A DNA stretch of 64,000 bases from Sinorhizobium arboris LMG 14919 (GTDB lineage Bacteria > Pseudomonadota > Alphaproteobacteria > Rhizobiales > Rhizobiaceae). Both the position numbers and the translations under genes were made by a program. The stretch is taken from NCBI RefSeq assembly GCF_000427465.1, contig NZ_ATYB01000014.1, positions 1,325,570-1,389,569 on the forward strand, given 5' to 3'. Below the pieces are notes generated by a model. It saw only the letters and a list, made by a program, of their open reading frames with translations, had not been told where the DNA came from and made no database searches. Below, one piece after another: positions 9,926 through 18,933 of this stretch. Every line of letters begins with the position of its first letter. Position 1 is the stretch's first letter.

Positions 9926-12778
9926 ATGGCAGACAAACAATTCGCACGAAGCGGACCGGCAGAATTCGATACACTGGCCGATGATGATCCGTTGAGCGAA
10001 CTTGCCCGCATTGTCGGTTACGATGCTCGGCCAGCCGTTCAGCAATTGCAGGAGCTTCAGCGCCATCAGGAGGCGATGCGGCGCGAGCCCGCCTTCGATC
10101 TCGAGGAGGAACTCCTCCGCGCGTTCGACAGCTACGACGCTCCCCAGGCAGCGCCGGTTCGGCCCGACAGCGGCCTTGTCGAGCATCCGTCTGCCGGCGT
10201 GTCGGACGATGGAGCGCATGCTGCCTTCGATGAACGGCTTGCCCAGGACGTAACCGTCACCGATGCGGCCCCCTTTGAGGCGGTCGCCCCGGCCGCCGAA
10301 TTGCCTTCCGTCGAGGCTCCAGCCGAACAGCCGGCAGGCGCCGATAGGGAATTTCAGCCGGCGTCCTATTCCCCTCCGCCGAACGAGGATTTCGTTGAAA
10401 GCGTCAGGGCACCGCGCGACGAACCGGTCGTGGACCTGGAGCGCGAGCTCGAGTTGTCGCTCGGCTACGATACGTCACCCGAAGCAGCCGACACCGCGCA
10501 ACCGGGTTCAACCGATGCGGACGTGAGCGATGTCCCGGTTTTCGCCGACTGGCAGGAGCCGCTCTCCTCCAAGCTCGCCATTGCCGGCAAACTTGCCGAG
10601 CAAGCCGGGCTGGCAGAACCCGTCTACGTCGATATGGCCGGCGATGCAGCTGGTCCGGTCGCTGGGGATGAGCGTGCGGCAGTTGCCGCAGCGCCTGCGG
10701 AAACGGCGTTGCAGCCGGGCGCTTCTGCGGACGCCGACCGGCTTCTGGCCGATGTAGAACGTTTTCCCGTACCTGCGGTCGCAGGACCTGCTGTCCCTGC
10801 AGCGGCCGAAACGCGCGAGCGGCCCGCACCGGCCAAGAAGAACAGCTATCCATTCACGCCGACATTCAGCCGCGCAACGCCGGTGGCGTCACCCGGCGGC
10901 GTTTCGCAGCAGCGGGCTTTCGCTACGCCAACCGTCGAGACGGCTGTCGCAAGCGCGGTTGCCCCAAGACCGGCGGTCGTCTCGCCGGAACAGGTGTCCG
11001 AGATGCATGCGGAAGCAGCGCCTCAGGTGCCGCAAAGCAGAATGCCGGAAGCGGAAGTCGAGCCGAGCTTCGATATCGAGGGCTTCGAACTGGAGTTGGC
11101 CGATATAGCGCTCGATCTCGATCTTATGGATGAGCCGGTCGCTGATGCTCCTGCCAAGGCTGTCGCCACGCAAGCGGCGCTGTCGCATCCGGCGCTCGTC
11201 GAAACGCCTGCGCAGCCGTACCTGCAGGCGCTGAACGCGCCGCGCGAGCGCGAGACATTCGCCGACAGGCCGCAGACGCCTGTGCCGCAGATGCCGGCGC
11301 CGGTGGAATCGGAAAAGCAGCATGCCGAAAGCGCCCTGCCTTTCGATCCGGCGATGATCGGCGAAACCGAGACCGGGGTCGCACCTATTGCCGAACTGGA
11401 CGTTCCGCAATTGCCTGCGGTCGAGGCCGAGAAAGCAGTCGCTTATCCGGCCGACTACGATCTGGATATCGATGCCGAGATGGCGCAGCTTTTCAGCGCG
11501 CCCGCTGCCAGGAGCGGCGCGGACCTCGAAACCGGGCCCGTGGCGGCGGACAAGGCCGCTCCGGCATTCGCACCGGCCGATGATTTCGATGAGTTCGAGA
11601 AGGCGATGGAGGAGGATTTCCAGCGCTCCATGGCGGAGCGTCGTAGCGCAACGCGGGAAGCCGAGGCCCTGACGGCAATGCCCCACGCTCAGGCCGAAGC
11701 ATACGGTGAAGAAGGTTATGGCCGTCGCTCCCAGCGCACCATGCTGCTGGCCGCAAGCGTTGCCGGCATCATCATCATCGGCGGCGCCGCCGTCTACGCC
11801 TGGATGGGCGGCAGCAATGCAGCGCTTTCCGGCGACGGTCCGAAGATCATCCTTGCGGACAAGGCGCCGGTGAAGGTCGTTCCCGAGGAAAAGGGCGGCA
11901 AGACCGTGCCGAACCAGGACAAGGCGGTTTACGACCGCGTTGCCGGGGTCTCGGGCAAGGTGCCGCTCCAGCAGAGCCTGGTCTCCTCGACGGAGGAGCC
12001 GATGGATGTGGTGCAGCGGACGCTGACGCCAGAGACCTTGCCGCTCGAGGGACGCGGGGACGACGAGATGTTGCCGGGTGCTTCGCCCGCCGACGAAGAC
12101 GAGGTCGCCCGCCTCTTGCCGGGCAGTGACGCCGGTAATGCCGCTGATGAAGACGAAGCGGCCCCCGCCGTCGCGCCGCGCAAGGTCCGAACCATGATCG
12201 TCAAGCCGGACGGTACGCTTGTCCCCCGTGAGGATCCGGCTCCGCCAAGCGCGACCGTCGCGACAACCGGCGGTGCGGCGCCGATCCCGGCTCGTGCGTC
12301 CGGTGAAGCTGTTGCTGCCGGATCGCAGGGCGAAGCTAGCGCCGCCGCGCAGCCGGACCAGCTCGCTGCAACGGCTGATGGGGCCACGCCCGTTCGGAGC
12401 GTAAAGACGACCGCATTGCCGCAGGCACGCCCTGCCGCGCAGCCGCAGGCGGCCGCTTCCAACAATGCCCCCGCGCAAAACCAGCCCGCAACCGAAACGG
12501 CAGCCGCGCCGCTGGCGACGGCTTCGGTTCCCGCCGGCAGCTATGTGATCCAGATTGCCTCTCTGCCCTCGGAGGCCGAGGCGCAGAAGAGCTACAACAA
12601 TCTCTCGTCGAAGTTCGCGAGCGTGATCGGCGGTCGCGGGGTGGACATCCGCAAGGCGGAGATTGCTGGCAAGGGCACGTACTACCGGGTCAGGATACCT
12701 GCCGGTTCGCGCGAGGAGGCGAATTCGCTTTGCTCTCGCTATAAAAGCGCCGGCGGAAACTGCCTCGTAACCAAATAG
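9926..12778 (+). CDS. large SPOR-domain membrane protein
   Basis: About 950 residues. The first 600 residues are low in hydrophobics and very rich in Ala, Pro, Glu and Asp, so probably disordered and cytoplasmic. One transmembrane helix follows near residues 606-626 (TMLLAASVAGIIIIGGAAVYAW), then a Pro/Ala-rich periplasmic linker, then a C-terminal SPOR domain of about 75 residues (SYVIQIASLPSEAEAQKSY to GNCLVTK). SPOR domains bind denuded septal peptidoglycan, so a role in division or envelope remodelling is inferred. GTG at 9917 is an alternative start; ATG 9926 has GGAGAG just upstream. Ends in a strong terminator, with nagZ next. Confidence 0.85.
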   Translation: MADKQFARSGPAEFDTLADDDPLSELARIVGYDARPAVQQLQELQRHQEAMRREPAFDLEEELLRAFDSYDAPQAAPVRPDSGLVEHPSAGVSDDGAHAAFDERLAQDVTVTDAAPFEAVAPAAELPSVEAPAEQPAGADREFQPASYSPPPNEDFVESVRAPRDEPVVDLERELELSLGYDTSPEAADTAQPGSTDADVSDVPVFADWQEPLSSKLAIAGKLAEQAGLAEPVYVDMAGDAAGPVAGDERAAVAAAPAETALQPGASADADRLLADVERFPVPAVAGPAVPAAAETRERPAPAKKNSYPFTPTFSRATPVASPGGVSQQRAFATPTVETAVASAVAPRPAVVSPEQVSEMHAEAAPQVPQSRMPEAEVEPSFDIEGFELELADIALDLDLMDEPVADAPAKAVATQAALSHPALVETPAQPYLQALNAPRERETFADRPQTPVPQMPAPVESEKQHAESALPFDPAMIGETETGVAPIAELDVPQLPAVEAEKAVAYPADYDLDIDAEMAQLFSAPAARSGADLETGPVAADKAAPAFAPADDFDEFEKAMEEDFQRSMAERRSATREAEALTAMPHAQAEAYGEEGYGRRSQRTMLLAASVAGIIIIGGAAVYAWMGGSNAALSGDGPKIILADKAPVKVVPEEKGGKTVPNQDKAVYDRVAGVSGKVPLQQSLVSSTEEPMDVVQRTLTPETLPLEGRGDDEMLPGASPADEDEVARLLPGSDAGNAADEDEAAPAVAPRKVRTMIVKPDGTLVPREDPAPPSATVATTGGAAPIPARASGEAVAAGSQGEASAAAQPDQLAATADGATPVRSVKTTALPQARPAAQPQAAASNNAPAQNQPATETAAAPLATASVPAGSYVIQIASLPSEAEAQKSYNNLSSKFASVIGGRGVDIRKAEIAGKGTYYRVRIPAGSREEANSLCSRYKSAGGNCLVTK

Positions 12779-12797
12779 GCGCGGTACAGTACGAGAC

Positions 12798-12838
12798 GAA
12801 AAACGGGCGCGGCAGAGTTGCCGCGCCCGTTTTCTTTG
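12798..12838 (+). terminator. Rho-independent terminator after SPOR gene
   Basis: A 12-bp GC-rich perfect stem (ACGGGCGCGGCA / TGCCGCGCCCGT) with a short loop and a TTTTCTTT tail. Confidence 0.9.
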
Positions 12839-12979
12839 TGCAGGCTGCCGGATGCTTATGTCCCGGTGCGTCTCGATGTCCTCAGAGCGCCTTAACTCCT
12901 TGAAGCTGCGCACATCCGGACCGAGAACGCTGCGCACTTTTTCCGGAATCGATCCAAGTCGGCTACGCTTTGGGAAAAC

Positions 12980-14014
12980 ATGCAGTATGCTTTTCGCATG
13001 AGCGAATCAAAGGCATTTATCTCCGGCTGCAAGGGACTTACGCTGACGCAGGAAGAACGGGACTTCTTTGCGGGCGAGCGTCCTTGGGGCTTCATTCTCT
13101 TCGGACGCAATATCGGCGAGGAAGGGCAGATCCGCGACCTGGTGGCGAGCCTGCGCGACAGCATCGGCAACGCCCGCGCGCCGGTGCTGATCGACCAGGA
13201 GGGCGGTCGCGTCCAACGCATACGCCCGCCGCTCGTGCAGCAATACCCGAATGGCGCGGCGATCGGTGAAATCTATCGGCGGGACAGGGAACTCGGCCTG
13301 CGCGCCGCGTGGCTCATGGGGCGCCTGCACGCCTTCGACCTGATGCGCTTCGGCATTACGGTCGATTGCCTGCCCGTGCTCGATGTGCCGGTGCCCGGCA
13401 GCCATGACGTGATCGGCAATCGCGCCTATGGGCATGACCCGGCGACGGTGATTGCGATCGGGCGCGCGATGAGCGATGGCTTGAAGGCGGGCGGCATGTT
13501 GCCGGTGATGAAGCACATGCCCGGCCACGGCCGGACCTTCGTCGACTCGCACCACAGCCTGCCGATCGTCAGCGCCGGTCTCGATGAGTTGAAGCGCAGC
13601 GATTTTCTGCCCTTTGCGGCGATGAAGGACGAAGCGATGGCCATGTCGGCGCACATGGTCTTCACTGCGATCGATCCGGACAACCCCGCGACGACATCTG
13701 CAAAGGTCGTACGCGAGATCATTCGCGGCCATATCGGTTTCGACGGCCTGCTGATGTCCGATGACGTATCCATGAACGCGCTTGCCGGGGACATGGCTGC
13801 ACGTGCCGGCGGAATAATCGCCGCCGGTCTTGATCTCGTCTTGCATTGTCATGGCATTATGGAAGAAATGATGGCCGTGGCAGATGTCGTTCCGGTTCTC
13901 TCCGGGGAGAGGCTCCGCCGGGCGAGGGCTGCCGAGGCGGCTTTCCGGGAACCGGACGACGCAGTCGAAGCTGCACTGCGCGCGGAGTTCAACGCAATGT
14001 TCGCGCTGGCCTAG
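12980..14014 (+). CDS. nagZ: beta-N-acetylhexosaminidase, glycoside hydrolase family 3
   Basis: The 344-residue cytoplasmic enzyme removes GlcNAc from anhydromuropeptides during cell-wall recycling. Family signatures are IDQEGGRVQRIRPP in the barrel and the catalytic loop KHMPGHGRTFVDSHHSLP, which carries the conserved Lys-His and the Asp-His acid pair, followed by VMSAHMVF-like and LLMSDDVSMNAL nucleophile (Asp) regions. There are two possible starts, ATG 12980 (GGGA upstream) and ATG 12998; the longer one is given. It leads a run of genes, with scpA 45 bases downstream, an arrangement common in alphaproteobacteria. There is no signal peptide, consistent with NagZ. Confidence 0.94.
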   Translation: MQYAFRMSESKAFISGCKGLTLTQEERDFFAGERPWGFILFGRNIGEEGQIRDLVASLRDSIGNARAPVLIDQEGGRVQRIRPPLVQQYPNGAAIGEIYRRDRELGLRAAWLMGRLHAFDLMRFGITVDCLPVLDVPVPGSHDVIGNRAYGHDPATVIAIGRAMSDGLKAGGMLPVMKHMPGHGRTFVDSHHSLPIVSAGLDELKRSDFLPFAAMKDEAMAMSAHMVFTAIDPDNPATTSAKVVREIIRGHIGFDGLLMSDDVSMNALAGDMAARAGGIIAAGLDLVLHCHGIMEEMMAVADVVPVLSGERLRRARAAEAAFREPDDAVEAALRAEFNAMFALA

Positions 14015-14058
14015 GCCCCTGAACCTGGCGGGCGGTCCGTTGCTGAAAGGGCAAGGTC

Positions 14059-14925
14059 TTGAGCAATCCGGATGAAAGGCAAGGACAGCCTTCTGCGAAG
14101 GCGCCAATCGGGCCTCTATGGCAGGACGAGTCTGCCCGTGTCGGATTGCACGAGGACGAGCTCGTCGTCGACATCGCCGGCTTCGAAGGCCCGCTGGACC
14201 TCTTGCTGCACCTCGCACGCAGCCAGCGTGTCGATCTTTCCCGCATCTCGGTGCTGGCGCTGGCGGAGCAGTATATCGCCTTCATCGAGCGGGCTCGGTC
14301 CATTCGCATCGAGCTTGCCGCCGACTATCTCGTCATGGCGGCATGGCTTGCCTATCTCAAGTCGCGTCTCCTTATACCGCAGCCGGCAAAGGATGAAGGA
14401 CCATCGGGCGAGGAAATGGCCTCGGCTCTTGCATTCCGCCTGAAGCGCCTCGAGGCTATGCGCGACGCCGCGACGAAACTTGTGAACAGGAATCGCCTCG
14501 GGCGGGACGTCTTCGTACGCGGCGCCCCCGAACACATCGTCACGGAGAGGAAATCCGACTATGACGCCTCGCTTTACGATCTGCTGGCAGCCTATGCGAC
14601 GCTCAGGCAGCGCCAGGCGATAACGCAGGTGACGATCGAGAAGCGGCACGTCTGGTCGCTCGGCGACGCGCGTTTGATTCTGGCGAGGATGGTCGGCAGC
14701 CTTGACGACTGGACGGCGCTCGACCATTTCCTGATCCGCTACATGACGAGTCCGAAGGAGCGCGCGACGGCGATTGCGAGCTCCTTTGCGGCGTCGCTCG
14801 AAATGGTGCGCGAGGGGCGGTTGGAGATCCGTCAGGAGGGCGCTTTCACGCCGATCTATGTTCGGCGCGGGCCAAATCCGATCGATGCGGCAACCTTGGC
14901 GGAGATGGAGGCGGCGCGTGGCTGA
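14059..14925 (+). CDS. scpA: segregation and condensation protein A
   Basis: The 288-residue kleisin subunit bridges the heads of SMC and recruits ScpB for chromosome condensation. The family signature is visible (GFEGPLDLLLHLARSQRVDLSRISV, then YLVMAAWLAYLKSRLLIP), with a C-terminal winged-helix segment (RATAIASSFAASLEMVREGRLEI). The start is TTG at 14059, supported by AAAGGGCAAGG just upstream. The 3' end overlaps scpB by eight bases, so translation is probably coupled. The pair is cotranscribed after nagZ. Confidence 0.93.
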   Translation: MSNPDERQGQPSAKAPIGPLWQDESARVGLHEDELVVDIAGFEGPLDLLLHLARSQRVDLSRISVLALAEQYIAFIERARSIRIELAADYLVMAAWLAYLKSRLLIPQPAKDEGPSGEEMASALAFRLKRLEAMRDAATKLVNRNRLGRDVFVRGAPEHIVTERKSDYDASLYDLLAAYATLRQRQAITQVTIEKRHVWSLGDARLILARMVGSLDDWTALDHFLIRYMTSPKERATAIASSFAASLEMVREGRLEIRQEGAFTPIYVRRGPNPIDAATLAEMEAARG

Positions 14926-15646
14926 AGCCCAGAAATTCTTGCCGGACTCACCGGATGACGAGGACTACACCGAAGAATTCTCTTTTGATCCGAGGCTTGA
15001 GCGGGAGGCCGAGCGGATTGCCGAAGCGCTCGTTTTCGCCTCCGCTCAACCGGTTTCCGAAGCCTATATTGCCGGCCGGCTGCCGCGCGGCATCGACGTC
15101 GGAGGCGTTATGGCGCGGCTCAAGAACCGTTATGCGGGGAGCGGCGTCAACCTTGTTCAGGTCGCCGATCATTGGGCCTTCCGCACGGCCGCGGATCTCT
15201 CCTTTGTCGTTCAGACGGACGAGCAGGAGGTCCGCAAACTTTCGCGCGCGGCGCTGGAAGTGCTGGCGATCATCGCCTATCACCAGCCGGTGACGCGGGC
15301 CGAGATCGAGGATATCCGCGGCGTTCAGACCTCGAAAGGCACCCTCGACGTGTTGATGGAGGCAGGGTGGGTGCGGTTCCGCGGCCGCAGGCGCACGCCG
15401 GGGCGTCCGGTTACGTTCGGGACGACGCGAGACTTCCTCGATCACTTCGGTCTCGAGGAGATCCGCGATCTGCCGGGCATCGATGAGTTGAAGGGAGCCG
15501 GCCTGCTGTCCGGACGTGTCCCCTCCAACTTGAATATTCCGGTTCCGGTCGGCGAGGATGAGTTTGCCGAAAACGAAGATCCCATCACCCAGATGGACCT
15601 CGAAGAGCTGGGGCTCTTGACACCGAAGGCCGAAGAAGACGATTAA
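14918..15646 (+). CDS. scpB: segregation and condensation protein B
   Basis: The 242-residue winged-helix partner of ScpA forms the SMC-ScpAB condensin. Recognisable segments are ERIAEALVFASAQPVSE, the helix-turn-helix LSRAALEVLAIIAYHQPVTRAEIEDIRGV and GRPVTFGTTRDFLDHFGLEEIRDLPG, where most ScpB proteins end. An acidic tail of about 50 residues follows and is common in rhizobia. The start is GTG at 14918, inside the end of scpA; longer open frame upstream overlaps scpA out of frame and is not coding. A RIME-like palindrome lies after the stop. Confidence 0.92.
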   Translation: MAEAQKFLPDSPDDEDYTEEFSFDPRLEREAERIAEALVFASAQPVSEAYIAGRLPRGIDVGGVMARLKNRYAGSGVNLVQVADHWAFRTAADLSFVVQTDEQEVRKLSRAALEVLAIIAYHQPVTRAEIEDIRGVQTSKGTLDVLMEAGWVRFRGRRRTPGRPVTFGTTRDFLDHFGLEEIRDLPGIDELKGAGLLSGRVPSNLNIPVPVGEDEFAENEDPITQMDLEELGLLTPKAEEDD

Positions 15647-15671
15647 ATCCTGAGTAAGGATATCGGCTTTA

Positions 15672-15786
15672 GACCCCGGAGCGGGATGAGGAAAATCGTG
15701 TGCGTTTTTCCGCCCGCATACCCGCTCTGACCTATTAGATTCGATCACGATGATTTCAGGCTGATCCGACCTGGAATTATCGTGAT
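15672..15786. repeat. RIME-like rhizobial intergenic mosaic element
   Basis: Two successive imperfect palindromes sit in the scpB-ABC gap. The first pairs AGCGGGATGAGGAAAA with a CCGCCCGCAT...CCCGCT arm. The second pairs ATCACGAT at 15744 with ATCGTGAT ending at 15786. The wording (GGAAAA...GCGTTTTTCC, then GATTCGATCACGATGATTT) is the type dispersed in Rhizobium and Sinorhizobium intergenic regions. Assignment to RIME is from memory of this sequence class. Confidence 0.7.
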
Positions 15787-15831
15787 CTCCAGCTCCGATG
15801 GCACGGTGCCTTCGGGTCGAGGAATGCAGGT

Positions 15832-16941
15832 ATGGTTTCAGATGCGCGTAACGGCGCTGTCACGATGACGAGGCGCTCGGGAGTGTCGTTCGCAGCGAAC
15901 CTGGCATTCGAGAATATCAGCCATCGCTACCATTCCAAGGATACGATCAAGGGTGTCACGCTCAAGGCGGAGGCCGGCGAAGTGCTCTGCTTGCTCGGAC
16001 CTTCCGGCTCCGGCAAGACGACGCTATTGCGCATTGCCGCGGGCATCGAGATGCAGACGGGCGGACGGCTTCTGCTGAACGGACAGGAGATATCCGGTCC
16101 TTCCATTTTCGTTCCGCCGGAGAAGCGCGGCGTTGGCCTTATGTTCCAGGACTTCGCTTTATTCCCTCACATGACCATCCGTGAAAACGTCTGTTTCGGC
16201 TTGACCGAACTGCCGAAGAAGAAGGCACTGATGCAGGCCGATGCGGCGCTGGAGCGGGTCGGCCTTCTGCATTATGCGGAGCGGTATCCGCATGTGCTTT
16301 CGGGCGGCGAGCAGCAGCGCGTGGCGCTGGCCCGTGCGCTTGCGCCGCGGCCGGCGGTGCTACTGATGGACGAACCCTTTTCCGGTCTCGATTCACGGCT
16401 CAAGGATTCCATCCGCGCCGACACGCTCGCCATCCTGCGCGAGACGCGGGCCACCGCCATCGTCGTAACGCACGACGCCGAGGAAGCGATGCGCATGGCC
16501 GACCGGATCGCCCTTTTGAGGGAGGGGCAACTGGTGCAGGTCGGCACGGCGGACGAACTCTATCGCCGGCCTTGCGATCTGTTCACCGCCGGGTTCTTCT
16601 CAGAGATAAACGTCTTCGATGCGTGCGTGCGGGACGGTCGTGTCGAAACGCCGCTGGGGGTGGTGGCCGCAGGGCAGTATCCGGAGGGGCAGCCGCTGAG
16701 TGTGGCCGTGCGCCTCTCCGGCATCCAGGTCAATGAGGAAGGCGGGAAAATCCCCGCGCGCATCGTATCCCGGCGCTTCCTGGGCGTCGTGGAGCTTTTG
16801 GAACTCGCGGTGCCGCAGTCCGAGCGCACGGTTCGGGCCCGCATCCGTGCCGATTTGCTGCCGCAAGGATTGCGTGACGTCACGCTTTCCGTTAACGAGC
16901 GCGACATATTGGTGTTTGAAAAAGACGCATCAACACCTTAG
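15832..16941 (+). CDS. orphan ABC transporter ATP-binding protein, iron/spermidine (FbpC/PotA) type
   Basis: The 369-residue ATPase has Walker A GPSGSGKTT (residues 56-64), a Q-loop in GVGLMFQDFALFPHMT, signature LSGGEQQRVALARALA near 155, Walker B VLLMDEPFSGLD near 176, the H-loop VTHDAEEAMRMADR, and a C-terminal TOBE-like regulatory domain after about residue 240. This is the architecture of importers for Fe3+, sulfate, maltose or polyamines, and sequence style is closest to the ferric group. No permease or binding-protein gene is adjacent, so the partner and substrate cannot be told. It sits between scpB and tatA and interrupts an otherwise conserved housekeeping order. Confidence 0.85.
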   Translation: MVSDARNGAVTMTRRSGVSFAANLAFENISHRYHSKDTIKGVTLKAEAGEVLCLLGPSGSGKTTLLRIAAGIEMQTGGRLLLNGQEISGPSIFVPPEKRGVGLMFQDFALFPHMTIRENVCFGLTELPKKKALMQADAALERVGLLHYAERYPHVLSGGEQQRVALARALAPRPAVLLMDEPFSGLDSRLKDSIRADTLAILRETRATAIVVTHDAEEAMRMADRIALLREGQLVQVGTADELYRRPCDLFTAGFFSEINVFDACVRDGRVETPLGVVAAGQYPEGQPLSVAVRLSGIQVNEEGGKIPARIVSRRFLGVVELLELAVPQSERTVRARIRADLLPQGLRDVTLSVNERDILVFEKDASTP

Positions 16942-17034
16942 GGTCCGCCAAGAGGATGGCTTGCCCATGGGTGCGCCTGAAAAATGACAACGTGGTGGGC
17001 TCTAATCGGTTTAGGGTCTCGAGGGAGTAAGTGG

Positions 17035-17241
17035 ATGGGTTCCTTTAGTATCTGGCATTGGCTGATCGTCCTTGCGGTGGTCCTGCTGCTGTTCGGCCGC
17101 GGCAAGATCCCGGAATTGATGGGTGACGTTGCCAAGGGCATCAAGAACTTCAAGAAAGGCATGAGCGACGAAGACGCCGCCTCGGCCGATAAAGCGATCG
17201 ACGGCAAGACCGTCGACCACAAATCTGACGAAGTCCGCTGA
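17035..17241 (+). CDS. tatA: twin-arginine translocase subunit TatA
   Basis: The 68-residue protein has one N-terminal transmembrane helix ([16 protein letters not shown]), the [23 protein letters not shown] hinge and amphipathic helix, and a short charged tail. TatA oligomerises to form the passage for folded twin-arginine proteins. The start at 17035 has GAGGGAG upstream; an in-frame ATG 51 bases earlier would place residues before the helix that the family lacks. It leads tatABC. Confidence 0.95.
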   Translation: MGSFSIWHWLIVLAVVLLLFGRGKIPELMGDVAKGIKNFKKGMSDEDAASADKAIDGKTVDHKSDEVR

Positions 17242-17312
17242 CGGTCGGAGTGGCGGGACCGGGTGCGAGCGGCGCCCGGTAGGCCTCATCACGGGTTTTT
17301 AGGGCACGTCGG

Positions 17313-17960
17313 ATGCTTGATATCGGCTGGACCGAGCTTGTTGTTGTTGCAATCGTCTTGATCATCGTCGTCGGTCCGAAGGACCTTCCGCCGATGCTGC
17401 GCGCTTTTGGACGGATGACGTCCAAGATGCGTGGAATGGCGTCTGATTTCCGGCGACAATTCGACGAGGCGCTGCGCGAAGCCGATCTTGACGATGTGCG
17501 CAAGACGATCAGCGATGCGCAAAGCCTCAATCCGACCACCGCGTTGCGGGATGCGATGAACCCGCTGCGGCAGCTCGGAAACGAGATCAAGTCCGATCTG
17601 CAGAAGATAACAACGCCCGACCGGCCGTCGGAGCCGGCAACGCCCGAACCGCTGGCCGACCCGGTGAAGACCGACACCGGCGGCGAAACGGCGGCAAAGG
17701 CTACGGACAAGGTGGCGGCGGCAGCGGTGAGCTCTGCATCAAGACAGATGGATCGTGCCGCCGACGCGCCGAAGGCGAGCGGACCGAAAGCTGTGGCCAA
17801 GCCCAGAGCGCCGTCGAAGAAGGCAAGCGCCCCGAGCCCGAAGAACGCCACCGGCGACGCGGCATCGAAGAGGCCGGCCGCTCGCAAAGCGCCGAAGGAA
17901 GCGCCGGCTGCGAGCAAGGCGAAGACGCGCGCGGTTCCGCGCAAGAAAGGTGATGCATGA
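17313..17960 (+). CDS. tatB: twin-arginine translocase subunit TatB
   Basis: The 215-residue protein starts with the diagnostic MLDIGWTELVVVAIVLIIVVGPKDLP, a transmembrane helix ending in GPKDLP, followed by an amphipathic helix (MLRAFGRMTSKMRGMASDFRRQFDEALREAD) and a long Ala/Lys/Pro-rich tail that is probably disordered. TatB forms the receptor complex with TatC for Tat signal peptides. It lies 71 bases after tatA and overlaps tatC by four bases. Confidence 0.95.
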   Translation: MLDIGWTELVVVAIVLIIVVGPKDLPPMLRAFGRMTSKMRGMASDFRRQFDEALREADLDDVRKTISDAQSLNPTTALRDAMNPLRQLGNEIKSDLQKITTPDRPSEPATPEPLADPVKTDTGGETAAKATDKVAAAAVSSASRQMDRAADAPKASGPKAVAKPRAPSKKASAPSPKNATGDAASKRPAARKAPKEAPAASKAKTRAVPRKKGDA

Positions 17961-18799
17961 GCGGCGATATCGAGGACCGGCCGCAGCCGCTTATGGAACA
18001 TCTTATCGAACTGCGCACGCGGTTGATGTGGGCGGTAGGGGCGTTTTTTGGGGCGTTCCTCGTCTGCTTCTATTTTGCCAAGCAGCTGTTCAATCTCCTT
18101 GTTCTGCCGTTCAAATGGGCAGTGAGCTGGGCCGGGCTCAGCCACCGCAACGTCGAACTCATCTATACGGCGCCGCAGGAATTCTTCTTCACGCAGATCA
18201 AAGTCGCGATGTTCGGTGCCCTGGTCATCGCATTTCCAGTCATCGCCTCGCAGGTCTACAAGTTCGTCGCGCCCGGTCTCTACAAGAACGAACGCGCGGC
18301 CTTCCTGCCGTTCCTGATCGCTTCGCCGGTCCTGTTCCTGATCGGCGGCGCGCTGGTCTACTTCTTCTTCACGCCCATGGTGATGTGGTTCTTCCTGGCC
18401 ATGGAGCAGGGCGGCGGTGAGGGGCAGGTCGCAATCCAACTCCTGCCGAAGGTCTCCGAGTATCTCAGCCTTATCATGTCGCTGGTCTTCGCCTTCGGCC
18501 TGGTGTTCCAGTTGCCCGTCATCACGACCCTCCTGGCGCGTGTCGGCTTCGTCACCGCTCAGGGGCTCGCCGAAAAGCGGAAATACGCGATCGTGATCGC
18601 CTTCGTCGTTGCGGCGGTTCTGACCCCGCCGGATCCGGTTTCCCAGATCGGCCTTGCGCTGCCAGCCATCCTTCTCTACGAAATTTCAATCTACACGGCG
18701 CGACTCGTCGAAAGGCGAAGGGCTGCCGAGGCCCTCGAGCGTGAGGCTGCGTCTGAGCAGGAAAGCTCGTCCGAGACGGCTGACCCCGCCAAGGGCTGA
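17957..18799 (+). CDS. tatC: twin-arginine translocase subunit TatC
   Basis: The 280-residue polytopic protein has six predicted transmembrane helices and the TatC signatures [13 protein letters not shown] at the amino terminus and [38 protein letters not shown]. TatC recognises the twin-arginine signal of substrates. The start ATG overlaps the tatB stop in ATGA, indicating translational coupling. The C-terminal tail is charged and cytoplasmic. serS starts 134 bases downstream. Confidence 0.97.
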   Translation: MSGDIEDRPQPLMEHLIELRTRLMWAVGAFFGAFLVCFYFAKQLFNLLVLPFKWAVSWAGLSHRNVELIYTAPQEFFFTQIKVAMFGALVIAFPVIASQVYKFVAPGLYKNERAAFLPFLIASPVLFLIGGALVYFFFTPMVMWFFLAMEQGGGEGQVAIQLLPKVSEYLSLIMSLVFAFGLVFQLPVITTLLARVGFVTAQGLAEKRKYAIVIAFVVAAVLTPPDPVSQIGLALPAILLYEISIYTARLVERRRAAEALEREAASEQESSSETADPAKG

Positions 18800-18933
18800 C
18801 CGCAGAGTTCTTGCCGTTTACCACAGCGCCTGCGCTTTCCGGACGCGCAAGGCGCTTCGGCACTTTTGAATCGCCGCGCGATTTCGTCGTAAACCGGTCC
18901 GACGTCATGCGGCAACCAACGCGTGGAACGACT

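Noticed and set aside
10889..12937. 682-residue minus-strand frame
   Set aside because: Antisense to the SPOR-domain gene, Arg-rich and without motifs.
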